A stretch of DNA of 64,000 nucleotides from Lutjanus erythropterus (GCA_020091685.1 CM034595.1:7215132-7279131), one strand, 5' to 3'; numbered from the stretch's first letter, positions 50,501 through 61,194 are shown. Numbers and translations are program-made. Notes: generated by a model from the sequence alone, not told the origin.

Positions 50501-53500
50501 TGGCTTTGTCCTCATGAGAAAAAAATCGGCATCTCTAGCTCTATTTGCTGTTGATCACTACTGAAGCTTTGAAGGCCAAAATATGTCAATCAAGACTGCA
50601 ATATTTTATATTTCTGTTGAGTATATATTATGTGAACATCCCTGTTCAAAAATCTGGCTTTTCAAATAAAGTGGTGCTTGACAGTCTGTAGGAAAAAAAG
50701 GAATGAACAGTTGAATATTCACTTTGAACAACTAAATCTGATTGGATGGACAGAAGTACAGCCTCTTGTTTTTGTTGTTTGTGTTACTTCTGTAGCAAAA
50801 CAACATCCTTCAAAGTGCACACTTCACTGATTTCAATGTACACTCATAATCCCAGTGATAATATTTGTCCTCTTACCTGGGCAATCTGATTTGACTGAAA
50901 CTCTTGGCCGACAATTGAAGCGAAAACGCTTTCTTTTCCGTTGCAGGCAGCGATCAGCTCAGGAAGTCCTTCGATTGGCCCGCTGAAGCCTCCACCGTCA
51001 CTCCTCCCCTTCCTGTGGGCCCATTTCCTACAGAGTTATCGGAAGAGAGGGAGAATCAGCATCACAACACATCCGACCCCACACTTCCTGCTGTCGTTCA
51101 CCATGGGGACTGTGACTCTTCCTCTGTCATCTTATCATTTTTATTGAGTTTGCACAAAATTATTCAACACTGTAGGACGCAGAAATCCATATAGTGTGTC
51201 TGCAAGGAAAAACTACTGCAGTTTGCTTTGAACATCAACGTTTACGGTCCTATATGTGTGCACTGTTAATCAGAGACACACACTGGCTGGTAATGGTGCG
51301 CACAACACTGAGTCCTGTTTGTCATTACAGCAGTGAGACCTTAAGTCTGTGAAACACCTAGAGTACTTCAGATGACATGTGTAAAAGCTGTGCAGACATT
51401 AAGGGAACATGATGAGATGTAATGTGATTCTGAGCACAGCTGGAAGAATGACAGCTAGCTACAAATGATTGTGCAGGCATGGTATCTGTACCCGGCGTGA
51501 GGTGATGCTATTTACCTGAACAGATAGAGATCATGCTGTTCCACATGTGGCAGCGTCAGTAATGAGGAGTCGTGCAGCCAGCGGCCCTGGACGATCATCT
51601 GCACCAGGTTGCAGATACTGATGGCTGTGACGAGCCAGCCCTCATTGGCAGCTACATCCAGCATCGCCTGAGGAGAAGAATCAGAACAAAGTACAGCATT
51701 AAAGATACAACCATCATGCTTTTTATGCCATCTCGGTCCAAGTCACCCAGCAGTTTTTCAACTGAGAAGAGCTTTTAATCACCACTTGTCTTGCTCTGGG
51801 TTCACTCAAGATTTCAGCTCAGGCCATCTGTGACGTACACTGCATAAAGCTTCGAGCAGCAGAGCACAATTACAAGTAACTTATCCCTAAATTTTGTTCT
51901 TTCCTTCTTTGACTGTGACATTCATGTGAGTGAATGCAGATACCAGTAGATTTGAGGGCTGGGTGATGTCTACTAGAAGTGGGGGAAATACTTGATTCTT
52001 AGATGCATTGCAATGCCAACTTGGAAGATTCTGAATCCGTTCATAAATGGCAAAAATTGATTTTCTAGATGCTAACTAGTGGGATTAACACAGAGTGAAA
52101 AAGGTGGAACTCAGCTGTGAGGGCAGTCTACAGTCTGCAAGAGTTATCAACAGTTAACAGGGAGATGTATTTCATCTTCTCTAAAGGCAGGGGCTGCAAT
52201 CATGCTTTGATTTAGTGTCTAAATGATTGTGTTTGTGAGACAAACATGAAGTGTATTGTGAAGACTTTTTAGGCAGCTTTCTAGACGTGAGCGGAGCAGG
52301 GATCAGCTATAACAAATGAGAGTGGCAGCATTAAACCCCTTCAACCAACTCTGTGGTCAATAAAACTGTCTGCTCAGTCTGTTCACCTCAAACAACTCTG
52401 TACCTGCTCTGCATGATGGACAGCGAGGTCTTTCCTCAGAGCTCAGAGGCTGCTGGAGACATAATGTCAATAACAACACACACAGATACACATACACAAG
52501 ACATCGCCTCCTCCTCATTTTGTTATTCTCATACAGGTGAGAGCAGGGCTCAAGGCTTCTCAAATAAGGCGATTTCTGGATTTTATTCATTTGTTATCAT
52601 ATTAAACAGCATTAAAGACATCACTCTGGGCTTTGTAAAACTGGGACATTTTTTACTATTTTTTGGCATTTTATAGACACTGTAACCCCAGACTAAACAT
52701 GACATTTAACTTAAGTATTTTCTGTTATTTTATAACTGCTAATAAATAAAACAATTTCTATCAGGAGCAGGTAAAAATTGCTAAGTAGACTTCTGACTCA
52801 CTTGCCTGACTGGACAAGTGAAAGAAAAACCTGTTAACTTTGAACCCTGGACTGTATCAGTCAGGTTCAGTCACCGGGTCCTAAATATGGTCACTGTTGA
52901 CCACTGAGCCCTCTATCTTTGTGGATACTTTGTGACTTAAAAGCCTTCTGTATTTAAGGTAGTGTGTTCCCTCAGAATTCCTGTCAGGCAGGAGTTGTTA
53001 GTGAAGTTCAGCTTTTGACATGTGGGAGAGAAAAAAAAAAGATGCCATTGCTGCTGGTTATTGCACTACATCTCCAAACCAGTTTATTATTTTTTTATTA
53101 AACTGCCAAGCTAGGTGAACACAAGATGCTCGACTACATCGGTGGCAGTCATTCTGAGTGTAGCTAGCCAGCTAGCATAACTAAGTTACTGCTGCTGATA
53201 AGAGCCAGTTTTTCCAGCTGAATGAGACAACAACAATTGTAAACCACACACAAATAATGTAAACATACAATTTGAACTCAGATACTCTCAAAAAATGTCT
53301 GCATATGGAACCATTTGGTTTTGGTTGCAGACAGGAGTCCTGCTTATGAAACTAGGAAAGAGAAGAGGAAGAGGGACAAGAAGCAGAGGAGACACTACAA
53401 TATAGAGCATGACATTTTCTAGCCAGACCTCAGCTCCATTTCTTGCCTGCCCTGTGATTTTCCCTCCATCACTCCGTGTGGTTTGAGGTTGCAGTACACA

Positions 53501-56500
53501 ACTGCTCTCAAACAAACTTTATTAGTCTAAAAGTCATTTCCTGAGAGTAACTATGGCAAAAAAAGGAAACACTGGATGCACAGACGAAGCCTAGCAGAGG
53601 AAATCAAAATGCTAATGAAGTACAAATTAAGAGTAATTTAAATTTCACAGTAGCTGCTTGAGCAAATTGATGACAGAATACGGATGAAGTCGCAGCAGTG
53701 CTTGGGACCATCAGTGACGGACTTAGTTGATGAGAATCACAGCATGTTAACTCACATCAAAGGGGATCAATGTCCAGAGATGGCACATTCGAGATTTGAG
53801 ATTCAAGGTGTTTGTTGCCAAGAGGCTGCACATTTGCCAGTAACATGCTGGGGAGCAGGGGGCAGTGAGCATGCCGCCTCAGCCGAACCAGGACGCCAGC
53901 TCGCCTGCCTCTCCACCTCCGTTGGGACCCGGACCTCGGTCGGACTCCGGCTCGCCTGCTTCTCCTCCTCAGTTAGGGAAAGAGTGTTAAGTCTGGAGTG
54001 AGGAGATGTCAGCTGTGGTGAGTGCTAACCTTGCTGATGTGAAGAATTGCTTCTCTGCTGTGGGTGATCCTGATGGCTTGTTTGTTGTTGTGGTTGTTGC
54101 TGTTGTTCATGATGTGACGGAAAACCTGGCTGATGTTACTGAGTGCATCTAGGCACTAAGACACTAAAAGTGTCAAAAGGACAAAAACATAAAACTAGCC
54201 TAAGAACATAAAAAATATCCAAAGAAAACCTAAAACTAATTCAAAGGGTACAGAGCTCCTGGCACATTGTCCTCTCTCTATAACGCCATCTTGATAACAT
54301 TTGAAAGGGTAAGTGGAAAGCTACTCGGTTCCTGTAATACCCAAAACCCGACCCAAAATTATATTCTGTCTAACTGGATAGGGTAAAATCCCATTTCATG
54401 GCCATGGGTCTCAGATCTTTGTGTCAACATGTTTAACACCTGAGAGGATCCAGGCAGTTTACCATTAACTTACATCTTTCTTAACAGTAGAATTCTTTTA
54501 GGCATGACGGAGGGCAATTGAGGTGGTTCTGTTTGCTTCATCAGACTGCAACCTTTAGCATGCACTGGAGTGGTTTGCAGCCGAGTTTGAAGCGGCTGGG
54601 ATCTGAGGCCATGGTCCTCTGCTGGACAACAGTGGAATGAACCCCTCTGTGTTGGGATTGCGCGTTGCCCCAAGTGAAGAAGTTTAAGTATCTGAGGGGC
54701 TTGTTCACAGATGACCACAAAATGGATTACAAAATCAACAGGTGGATTGGTGCGGTGTCAGCAGTAATGCGGGTGATGTACCAGACCATTGTGGTGAAAA
54801 GTGAGCTGAACCAGACAGCAAAATCTTTGATCTTCCAGTTGATGTATGTTCCAACCCAAACCAGTGGTCATAAGCTTTGGGTAGTGACTGGGCTAACCCC
54901 GAGAGATAGGGTGAGGAGCTCGGACATTCGGAGCATTGAAAGGAGCCAACTGAGGTGATTCAGGCATCTAATTAGGATGCCTTCTGGAAGCCTACTTTTT
55001 CTGAACATGTCCAACTGGAAGGAAACCCAAGGGTAGACCCAGAACTCACTGGATAAATTACATATTTCTGGGAAGCTGGGAAGTGTTGCTGGGGAGTAGG
55101 ACATCTGGAATACCTGCTTAGCCTGCTGCCATCACAACTGACCCAAGATAAAAAGAGGAAAATGTATTAAGGATGGATGGATGATGGAGGGTGTGAACTG
55201 TGGAGTGCAGAAAAAATCCCTGAATCGCTGCTCCTTTTTTGCTAGTTTTGACCATGCTTGCTTCCTGTGTTGGTGTTCTCCTTATTTTGTGTCCACCACC
55301 TTTTGGATTGGGTCTAATTAACTTCAAGTCCATTTTAGACCGGGCCTGACAATCTTCAGGTCCCAGACTGGGTCTCTTTAAAAAAAAAAAAAAAAAAAAA
55401 AATCAGCTTACGAGGGAGCATTTCTGCTCTGCATGCACAAATACGGCTCCCCAACCAAGGGGCTGGGTCAAGCACAAGCTTGACCCTCCCTTTGTACTCG
55501 CAACTGCTCAACACCTGCTTTCTTGTCAAGATGACCTTTAAGAATTCGAAGGCAGAGACCGAATGCATAGCAGCTTATGTCTCAACTGCTGTCCTCGTCT
55601 CTCATTAGACAATGTAGTAGTAGTTCTCACTGAAGGCTTTGAAGGTAATTGGAACAGTCCTATTACATTCACTATCCTAAAAACCCATATTGCCCACCCC
55701 TATTTATTGTGTATCAGTCTATGCAGATTTAATAGCATTATACAGTTGACGATCACAGTAAACTGAAGTCATTGTAATATTCTGGGACTCATCTCAAGGT
55801 TCATTGCCTTGTTATGAGAATGACAATGTTGTCCAGGGACAGTGAAAATCTGTTGAATTTACTATGTATGTATACTGTAAGTAGTAATAAAAATATACTG
55901 TAGATTCATTCAATAAAAACAACCATAAAGAAACTTAAGAGCAGAACCATTTCAGTAAACGGTAGCAGCAGGACACCAGAGAAGTAACCACATCCATGAG
56001 CCATGCAATATCACTGCCAGATACACAGCATGGAAAATCACAAGCACATGTACATATGCACACACAAAAACAGCCATCCTGAGCTGTGGACAATGGCTTA
56101 CAGACGCTAAGACATGGTCCTAACTTCAAACACTACATACAAAGAAACACCAGCTAGCAAATCACACCTCAGATGCAACATAACCTGTGTGGACAATCTT
56201 TGATTGATAAAATTATGGGGTTGTTGCTGACTTGACCAGGTGTTAAGTACAAACCTGGTCTCCAGCCACTTTCCATATGAACACTGAGCACCGGTCATAT
56301 TGTGGCTGCCAGACAATGAGAAGCCTGGGTTTTAGATCTAACCTCTGAGCATCATGTTATTTATGGGATGGATCAGCGAGTTCAACTACAAATCACCTAC
56401 TAATGGTTAACATTCACCTTATTCTCTTCTTCATATCTACAGTGCAGCACCGCCTCCCAAGATGTGCTCTCTTTTCATGGACTGAACATTATTCAAACCT

Positions 56501-58029
56501 CATTATTACGTGATGATCATACAGTTGTGTAATACAGTGACGTGTAGTCAAGTTGGTCGTGGAATTAATGTTAATTAGTTACAGCTGATATAATCTCAGC
56601 ACCTATCAGCTATTGTCTGATGATGATTAAGACTCTGGGGTCAATGGACGAGGTTTTGGGACACGGGAAAGGAGGGAGTTTGAAATGATGCCTAGGACTG
56701 CATTGTTTCACAAGTATGGCTGCAGGTAAAGAAAAGTTAATAAAAAGCTAATTCTTCATGAGTTGATAGCTGATCAGGCCCATGATTTCCACCTCTTTAG
56801 CCCTCGACATGACTATATACTTGAAAGTAACTAAAGCCCACTCAAACGTGATCAGTCAATGCTGCCCTACAAAGGAAAAAGGCAGTAACTTCATCTTCTG
56901 TCAAATTAGTTATAATCACTTTTGTGTCTTTAAAGACGTCGTTTGTCATGTGGACAAATATCTTTTCTAAAATGTGTTGTGTTTTGGAAAAAAGAGGGGG
57001 TCAAATTTACCTTAACTGCAAAAAACGAGGCAAATTTGATGTAGTAAATGTTGTAAATAAATAATGATAATAGCACAGCAATAACAGTAAAAGGTGCATC
57101 ATCATTTTACATCATTATCAGACTAAGGATTTTATCATATTTGTTGTACTGCTTTATAAAGCTAAAGTGATCAGATACAATGAAAGTTACTGCCTTTTGT
57201 TTTGACATGACTCAATATTTTTGGGTAAACAATTTACTTCTCAATCTTCCCAATAAGGGAAGGTCAAATCACAGGTCAGGGTAACCTGATACAATTGCCT
57301 ATAAAATTGCCTCATATACAATTATCTGCCTGCAACTATTCTGGCTGGACAACAAGAAAACTTTAAAGTCATTTTCTCGTTTCCGCTCTCTTAGTTTACA
57401 GCTGATAAAATCTGCTACCGGCGGTGACGTTTGTAAATCCAGGTATTTTGCAAAACTGGATGTTAGATCACAAATGTCAATTAAATAAGAACTCTTTCAT
57501 GCATGCTCTAATTTTACCTGAATTCCTTAACACAACAGTTGCATTCTTTCACACATTGAGCACATCCCCACTACTGGCAAGGTGCAGGAGAAAAGCTCAT
57601 GGTTCTCCACGATGTGGCTATAAAGCGCACTATACCAGCCCCATGTAAAATGGTCACTTACAGCACATCTACTACCAGAAATAAATTATTTTTAATTTAA
57701 AGCTATTCTACAAATGTTCTTAAAGCCTGAATCATTGTAACTTAGAGATTCATCAATCAGTTGTCACATGAATAGTTTGTAGCAGTTTGTTTAGTGAATC
57801 CTACCTGACAGATTCGGATGGCGTTGTCCAGCACTGTCTTGGTATCGGTGTTGTAGTCACTGCACGGCAGCTGGGCGTGGCTGAAGTGGGCCTGCAGCAG
57901 CAGGTGGGTCTTGGTGTGGGCGCTGTCGTAGGAGTGGGGGTTGACCTGCAGGGGGAGCTGCTGAGCCAGCTGGCTGTTCAGCTGGTCCTCGTTGTGTCTG
58001 ACGGGCAGCTCGGCGTACTCCTCTGCATC
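41207..58029 (-). CDS. ascc3: Activating signal cointegrator 1 complex subunit 3 (helicase), last six coding exons, 5'-partial
   Basis: Exons 58029-57805, 51667-51516, 51027-50877, 45385-45179, 43607-43432 and 41354-41207 splice in frame into about 352 C-terminal residues plus TGA. They read DAEEYAELPVRHNED, GWLVTAISICNLVQMIVQGR, LPVLDVHMSVKGWW, DEGWFVVVGEVDRRELLAVK and LYLMSDSYLGLDQQYDIHL, clearly the C-terminal Sec63-like unit (helical part, then the Ig/FN3-like sandwich) of vertebrate ASCC3, a roughly 2200-residue Ski2-like helicase with two cassettes. From the family: 3'-5' unwinding in ASCC with ALKBH3-linked alkylation repair, and splitting of collided ribosomes in the RQT complex. Both helicase cassettes lie outside the window to the right. 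The gene lies just upstream of sim1 on the same strand, as in human. Confidence 0.97.
41355..43431 (-). other. ascc3: last ascc3 intron
   Basis: Intronic, no coding signal. It contains a MITE at 41983-42592 and a short hAT-like end near 42690-42730 (ggataggaaccaatggctta). Confidence 0.7.
41983..42592. repeat. DNA-element remnant with ggttc/ggaaccctg ends
   Basis: The left end is tgcaggttcatacaggagct. The right end gtaggaaccctg is roughly its complement. Inner motifs tgaaaagtgcttgaaactgc and gcttgaaaagtgcagtagg are typical of a fish MITE. Confidence 0.5.
43432..43607 (-). CDS. ascc3: ascc3 exon (second from last)
   Basis: 176 nt, 58 codons and two bases (APRFPKAKDEGWFVVVGEVD, then RRELLAVKRVGYVRNRTVVS, then VAFYTPEKTG). 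This is the most conserved part of the C-terminal sandwich. The donor is AA|GTAAGT. Confidence 0.97.
44255..44402 (-). repeat. MITE fragment, reverse copy of the 704-1140 family
   Basis: It ends ggggtgaactgtccctttaa, the complement of the start motif of that family. gcaactcacaccaaaactat matches its inner tgtgagttg block. Confidence 0.6.
44725..44942. repeat. hAT-type MITE fragment
   Basis: ggggctgcaatttctgtaaa, ataggaaatctccatgtctg and gctgattatcaaaatagttt follow the layout of 21840-22211, diverged and shortened. Confidence 0.5.
45179..45385 (-). CDS. ascc3: ascc3 exon (third from last)
   Basis: 207 nt, 69 codons (AWSFLSHLPVLDVHMSVKGW, DVHADQEYVLQVSLRRI). Start of the Ig/FN3-like sandwich. 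The loop around WEDSQEQTERPLPAAG is poorly conserved. The donor AGG|GTCAGT is weaker than the others. Confidence 0.95.
45910..46685 (+). repeat. dispersed repeat R1, copy 3 (interrupted)
   Basis: Matches 34285-34920 in the same orientation, except for a 96-bp insertion at 46493-46588 plus one extra copy of a 14-bp target. Confidence 0.8.
46493..46588. mobile_element. 96-bp insertion with 14-bp target-site duplication
   Basis: Flanked by atatgtataaatca at 46479-46492 and 46589-46602. It contains cctgatgaaggttgtttgga followed by ccgaaatgttgg. The 'CCTGATGAAG..CCGAAA(C/T)GTTG' signature is one I associate with short ends of Penelope-like elements. The class is an inference. Confidence 0.65.
47097..47147. 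repeat. (GT)n microsatellite
   Basis: 25 uninterrupted GT units bordering the island at 47150-47510. Confidence 0.98.
47150..47510. promoter_or_regulatory. candidate enhancer in an ascc3 intron (homeodomain-motif dense)
   Basis: Non-repetitive, with ctaattatttaattag (47258-47273, two overlapping TAATTA-type cores in near-palindrome), then gctgcaattagcacttaaat, cctatcaatgg and gctgtaattgggg within 230 bp, plus CG-rich blocks. It is bounded on each side by (GT)n tracts. Texture and motif grammar resemble developmental conserved non-coding elements; sim1 is the obvious target by position. Not tested by alignment. Confidence 0.45.
47513..47546. repeat. (GT)n microsatellite
   Basis: About 17 GT units on the far side of the candidate enhancer. 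Confidence 0.97.
47665..47932. mobile_element. 268-bp fold-back MITE
   Basis: The ends are tttaaagggatagttcaccc and its near-complement at 47909-47932 (gggtgaactatcccttaaaa). Inside, 47-nt arms at 47749-47795 and 47803-47849 (each containing tttgggagattctgca or its complement) pair around a 7-nt loop. The outer motif is that of an abundant fish MITE. Confidence 0.85.
48239..48630. mobile_element. hAT-type MITE, 8-bp target-site duplication
   Basis: The left end is cagtgattcccaaagtgt. The reverse complement of the right end is cagccattcccaaacttt. Flanked by atctataa at 48231-48238 and 48631-48638. 392 bp, no transposase. Confidence 0.88.
48639..49083. mobile_element. second hAT-type MITE abutting the first
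   Basis: The left end is cagctgttcacagagaca. The reverse complement of the right end is ctctgtttcccaaacttt. Flanked by atctataa (48631-48638) and gtctataa (49084-49091). About 445 bp, more diverged than its neighbour. Confidence 0.65.
49811..50504. mobile_element. middle inverted-repeat element of the nest
   Basis: The arm at 49811-49844 (ending gtctctgattggct) pairs with 50471-50504 (starting agccaatcagagac): 34 nt with about four mismatches. It encloses the inner element. Confidence 0.7.
49880..50413. mobile_element. inner element of the nest (CAGTGTT(A/C)ATTTTG ends)
   Basis: The left end is cagtgttcattttgtc. The reverse complement of the right end is cagtgttaattttgcc. The interior is rich in aaaac/gactaaaact motifs typical of a common fish hAT-like MITE. 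Confidence 0.7.
50877..51027 (-). CDS. ascc3: ascc3 exon (fourth from last)
   Basis: 151 nt, completing Arg and then 50 codons (KWAHRKGRSDGGGFSGPIEG, LPELIAACNGKESVFAS). Only 488 nt of intron separate it from the preceding exon. Confidence 0.96.
51516..51667 (-). CDS. ascc3: ascc3 exon (fifth from last)
   Basis: 152 nt, 50 codons and two bases (AMLDVAANEGWLVTAISICN, then LVQMIVQGRWLHDSSLLTLP). Helical Sec63 region. The donor is TTC AG|GTAAAT. Confidence 0.97.
52835..53020. repeat. dispersed repeat shared with 13690-13950
   Basis: tttaaggtagtgtgttccct followed by cagaattcctgtcaggcag is the paralogous block to that in sim1 intron 8. Confidence 0.5.
53640..54170. repeat. unassigned, probably repeat-derived segment with an imperfect tandem
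   Basis: 53895-53975 contains two related units, ctcgcctgcctctccacctc and ctcgcctgcttctcctcctc, about 54 bp apart. A 105-codon frame crosses it but shows no domain. The flank at 54040-54120 (ttgttgttgtggttgttgct) is low complexity. Possibly a retroelement leader. Confidence 0.35.
54500..55190 (+). mobile_element. non-LTR retrotransposon ORF2 3' portion, broken, RTE-like
   Basis: Translation in shifting frames gives an SEAMVLC-like segment, then VKKFKYLRGLFTDDHKMDYK, INRWIGAVSAVMRVMYQTIV, YVPTQTSGHKLWVVTGLTPR and RDRVRSSDIRSIERSQLR, the canonical tail of a fish LINE reverse transcriptase. A deletion joins GHKLWV directly to LTPRDRVRSS. It ends in an ATGG-type tail (ggatggatggatg, about 55173-55186). 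Frameshifted and stop-containing, so inactive. Confidence 0.8.
55380..55402. repeat. A-tract
   Basis: A run of about 22 A residues, possibly the tail of a retroposed element on the plus strand. Confidence 0.8.
56340..56720. promoter_or_regulatory. candidate enhancer in an ascc3 intron
   Basis: Non-repetitive block with cattattcaaacctcattat, tacgtgatgatcata, ggaattaatgttaattagtt and tgatgatgattaag: several TAAT cores and CRE-like TGATGAT motifs in under 200 bp. Role inferred. Confidence 0.35.
57805..58029 (-). CDS. ascc3: ascc3 exon (sixth from last)
   Basis: 225 nt, 75 codons, phase 0 at both ends. It contains ELPVRHNEDQLNSQLAQQLP, PHSYDSAHTKTHLLLQAHFS and DTKTVLDNAIRICQ, typical of the second Sec63 helical domain. 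The donor is CAG|GTAGGA. Confidence 0.97.
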
Positions 58030-58559
58030 CTGAGAGACAGAGATCAAAAGTGAAACAGGAAGTCTGCGGTCAGACCTTTTTAATCCGAGCATCTGTACTC
58101 TAACAGCTGCATTTACCTCCCCAGTTCTCTGGTTTTTCCCTGTTTGGGAAAACCGGCTGTTCCCCTCCCTGTAAAGACTGCGAGGGAATCTTTTCACCAG
58201 ACCCGATCAACTAAAAATCCTGCAAACCTGCTTATGAAAATTAACACTGAACTACAAAGACATAGTGAGATGTACGAGGTCAGCGGTTGCGTAAAATGAC
58301 GGTGATGATTCATCAATCTCCTCTTTGTGCTCAGGCTGTGTCAGGCCTTGTTTGTGGTTGTTATACAGAGAGATGCATGGACACGCATGGCTCCTCTCCT
58401 CTAATTCACTCCAGTTCAACTTTGGCTAATGTAGTCCCATCAACAGGCTGTGCTGGAGGCATTTGTCACAGCCCCCCCCACCCCACCCGGCCTGGACTGT
58501 TAAGGCTCCATCCATCACTGACTGAAGCCAGTGTTTCAAAAGCTAGGACCTGAAAAAGG

Positions 58560-58720
58560 ACCTGCGTGGGGTGGGGGCTGGGAGGAGGGAGAGGAGTAGG
58601 AATCATCTCCGAATGATTTATCTTTCAGTGCCGTTGCGTCTGCATATGGATGTGCTGAGAGAAAAACTATAGATCTTTAAGCAGACATCATAACCAACAA
58701 GTCCACACACGCACCACCTC
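58560..58720. promoter_or_regulatory. candidate conserved block close to an ascc3 exon
   Basis: Non-repetitive sequence with ccgaatgatttatctttcag and tgcgtctgcatatggatgtg, about 0.5 kb 5' (gene sense) of the exon at 58029. Weak, motif-based. Confidence 0.2.
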
Positions 58721-59594
58721 AGACCCTCTGATAGCAACATTTGCAGAGACAGAGAAAGGAGAACGTAAGGAGAAAGACTGGAGCTGTGAAGCAGGGATTA
58801 CAGAGAGAAAACAAAGAGTGGAATAAGGCAAACAAAAATGGAGGGAGGTGTACACAGCTGAGACCTGTTGTAGAGGTCAGCTCCACAACTGCTACAAAAA
58901 CATCTTTTTACAAGTTTCTCTGAATTATGTTTTTGAAAAAAGAAAGGACACACAAGCTTTGTGAACTGACCTACTGTTCAACTGCCAGCTGCTACCTGAT
59001 GATGTCTGCAGTGTCACTGTAAGTCAATTACCATTAGGTCCCTGGACTGTTTTTCAGATTAAAAAAAAAAAGTTATATGAAGATGTAACTTTGGACCCTG
59101 GAACTAGTGATTGTCATGTTTCAGAGTTAGACAGTTTATGTTTGGACATTTTAATTCTCTGTTGTAGAAAACACAGTGAAGATAGTCAGGAAGTGCAGGA
59201 GGAGAAGTGGGGAATGATAGAAAGCTGGACAACTGAGATCTGGGAAAAAAAAGTCAATACCACTATGTCAGAGTCTGACAGGCAAGACAGACAAAACATC
59301 AGATCAACAGTTTGTCCAGATTATATAAACCTCTTTATTTGAATGTTAAGCTGAATATGCATCAGTTGAAATCTGAAAGCTAATCTGTTTCTCAGCCCCA
59401 GAATCCCAACCCAGCATCTATGATTATTTTCAGTAATGCATTATGTCTGATGTTGTGCTCACTGATGTCTTGAAAAACAGAGCCAGTCAGTGGCTGCATC
59501 AGTAACAGGGACAATGACTCTCTGACAGTGCCAGAAAGACAGCAGCAGAATAATGGCCAAAAACTGTTAAAGATTATATTTCTTCAGGTGATAA

Positions 59595-60760
59595 AAGAGT
59601 CCTCGATTTGAATCTAACTCAAGTCACATGACTTGAGCTCGAGTTAGACTTGAGTTGCTAATTTGATGACTTTAGACAGGACTTGACAAAATCAAAAAAG
59701 CTGGCAACTTGAACTGGACACCAATGACTTGTGACTTCACTTGGACTTGATCCAATTGACTTGAAAAAACTTTTTCCTTCCCCACCTAAGCCTATAGATT
59801 AAAAAAGTCTGTTATTTAAAAACTGTGAATCCACAAATCAGATAATTTCCCTTCATTTCCTGAATAAACGATATAATAATAACGCTATCGATTCCCAGCA
59901 CATTTGAATTTCACAGATCCACTTAGTTTGAACCAATCCAGCAGCATCCAGTCAAGTTACAGGAGAGAACCATGAAGAGCTAACATTAGGTTGCTGAGTT
60001 CCAGTTGGGAAAAAAAACAAAAAATACTAAAGATCATTTTGTTTGGGTACAAAATATGTAATGGTCAACAAAAGACAAATTGCAGTATGCAAAAGGTGCA
60101 GGTTGAAAATCACAGACAGAGATGCAACAACTTCCAACTTTGTTTAATATCTGATAAAAATAGCTAAAAGGGCCTAACAGGACCACAGACTACAGGCAGG
60201 TGAGAGGGGGATTAAAAGCTCAGCCAAGTAGCTTAGTGCCATACCATGCAGGGCTTTAAAAGTCAATACTAAAATTTTGACGTCAATTCTAAAATGGACA
60301 AACATCCAGTGAAAAGAAGTTAAAGTCGGGGTGGTGTGATACTGCTTTCGAGTTGTTTAAAAGTCTGGAGGCTGTGTTTTGGACACCCTGAAGCCATGTA
60401 ATCATGTCTTGGCCGGGGCAAGTGAACACAGCATTACAATAATCCAGACGAGAGGTGATAAAAGCACGAATAAAAGACTGAATTCTAAGGATTTTTCTCA
60501 GCTTGAAATGACACAACTAAGTTAGTTTTTTTCACGTGGGATTCAATAGTGAGGTTTTGGTCTAAAACAACCCCAACGTTATCTGAGCTAACATTAGCTT
60601 AACAGCTACGTAATTTTGTAAATCAATAGTGGTTGGAAACTCACTGTTACATTATGACTTGTTTAGGACTTGAAACTCAAAGTTAAGCACTTGGTACTTG
60701 ACGTCAGACTTCAGTGCAAAGACTTGAGACTAAGTGCTGGGTTTGTTTCCAATCTGTCTG
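59595..60760. repeat. acttgactt-rich repeat split by a LINE fragment
   Basis: Left part 59595-59770 (gagttagacttgagttgcta, gacttgtgacttcacttgga) and right part 60650-60740 (gacttgtttaggacttgaaa, cttggtacttgacgtcagac) belong to the same fish repeat. The intervening segment includes the LINE piece at 60150-60516. Confidence 0.5.
60150..60516 (-). mobile_element. LINE reverse-transcriptase C-terminal fragment, L2/CR1-like
   Basis: The minus strand reads LRKILRIQSFIRAFITSRLD then YCNAVF, and WLQGVQNTASRLLNNSK. After a frameshift it reads a KILVLTFKALHG-like segment and ALSYLAELLIPLSP. This order (FITSRLDYCNAL ... LQ.VQN.AARLL ... ILTFKALNG.AP.YL.ELL) is the conserved thumb region of L2/CR1-type elements. 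Frame breaks make it inactive. Confidence 0.8.
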
Positions 60761-61155
60761 ATTATCTTGTGTTTCTTGGCCTGCCAGACTTCTATTTCAC
60801 TGCTGTGTTCCCAGATCTTGTCGATTAACTTGTGGGTACACCGCTATTACAGTATCACTGACAGGAATGATAGGATTCTCTGAGATGCCGCCACTCTTTC
60901 ACCACAGCGGTTTTAGTTCTTTTGTGCCAACATTAGTTCAGGTTTCATTGATCTGGTGTGTATATTTGTATATGACAACACGACTGACTGTCTTGTTTGA
61001 CAACGCTCGTGTTTAACGTAGTTTGACTTCACTGTGAGAACGCTGCCATCTCAGGAAGCAGAGGACAAACACAGCAGGACGGAAAACAGAGACAAAGACA
61101 GGCTGAGTGGTAGCATAGCGCTCAGAGAGAAAAACAAGTGTGTGAGGAGGGGATG

Positions 61156-61190
61156 GGAGGAGGAGGAGGAGGAGGAGGAGGAGGAGGAGG
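61156..61190. repeat. (GGA)n microsatellite
   Basis: About 11 GGA/GAG triplets at the left border of the candidate regulatory block. Confidence 0.95.
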
Positions 61191-61194
61191 TGGT

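Larger units (their letters stand above)
49548..50626. mobile_element. outer inverted-repeat element of a triple nest
   Basis: The left end is tacactcaacaaaactata. The reverse complement of the right end is tatactcaacagaaatata (16 of 19 identical). The left inner text (catgagatgaattcaagaaa, gataatccatccacctgaca) is a DNA-transposon family common in fish. Its middle is occupied by two further elements. Confidence 0.7.
45386..50876 (-). other. ascc3: large ascc3 intron
   Basis: About 5.5 kb of mostly inserted DNA: R1 copy 3, two microsatellites, a fold-back MITE, two abutting hAT elements and a triple-nested element. The exception is the non-repetitive, homeodomain-motif-rich island at 47150-47510. 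Confidence 0.75.
51668..57804 (-). other. ascc3: largest complete ascc3 intron in the window
   Basis: About 6.1 kb. Contains shared repeats (52835-53020), an unassigned GC-richer piece (53640-54170), a sense LINE fragment (54500-55190), an A-tract (55380-55402) and a motif-dense block at 56340-56720. The rest is AT-rich with nothing recognisable. Confidence 0.7.
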
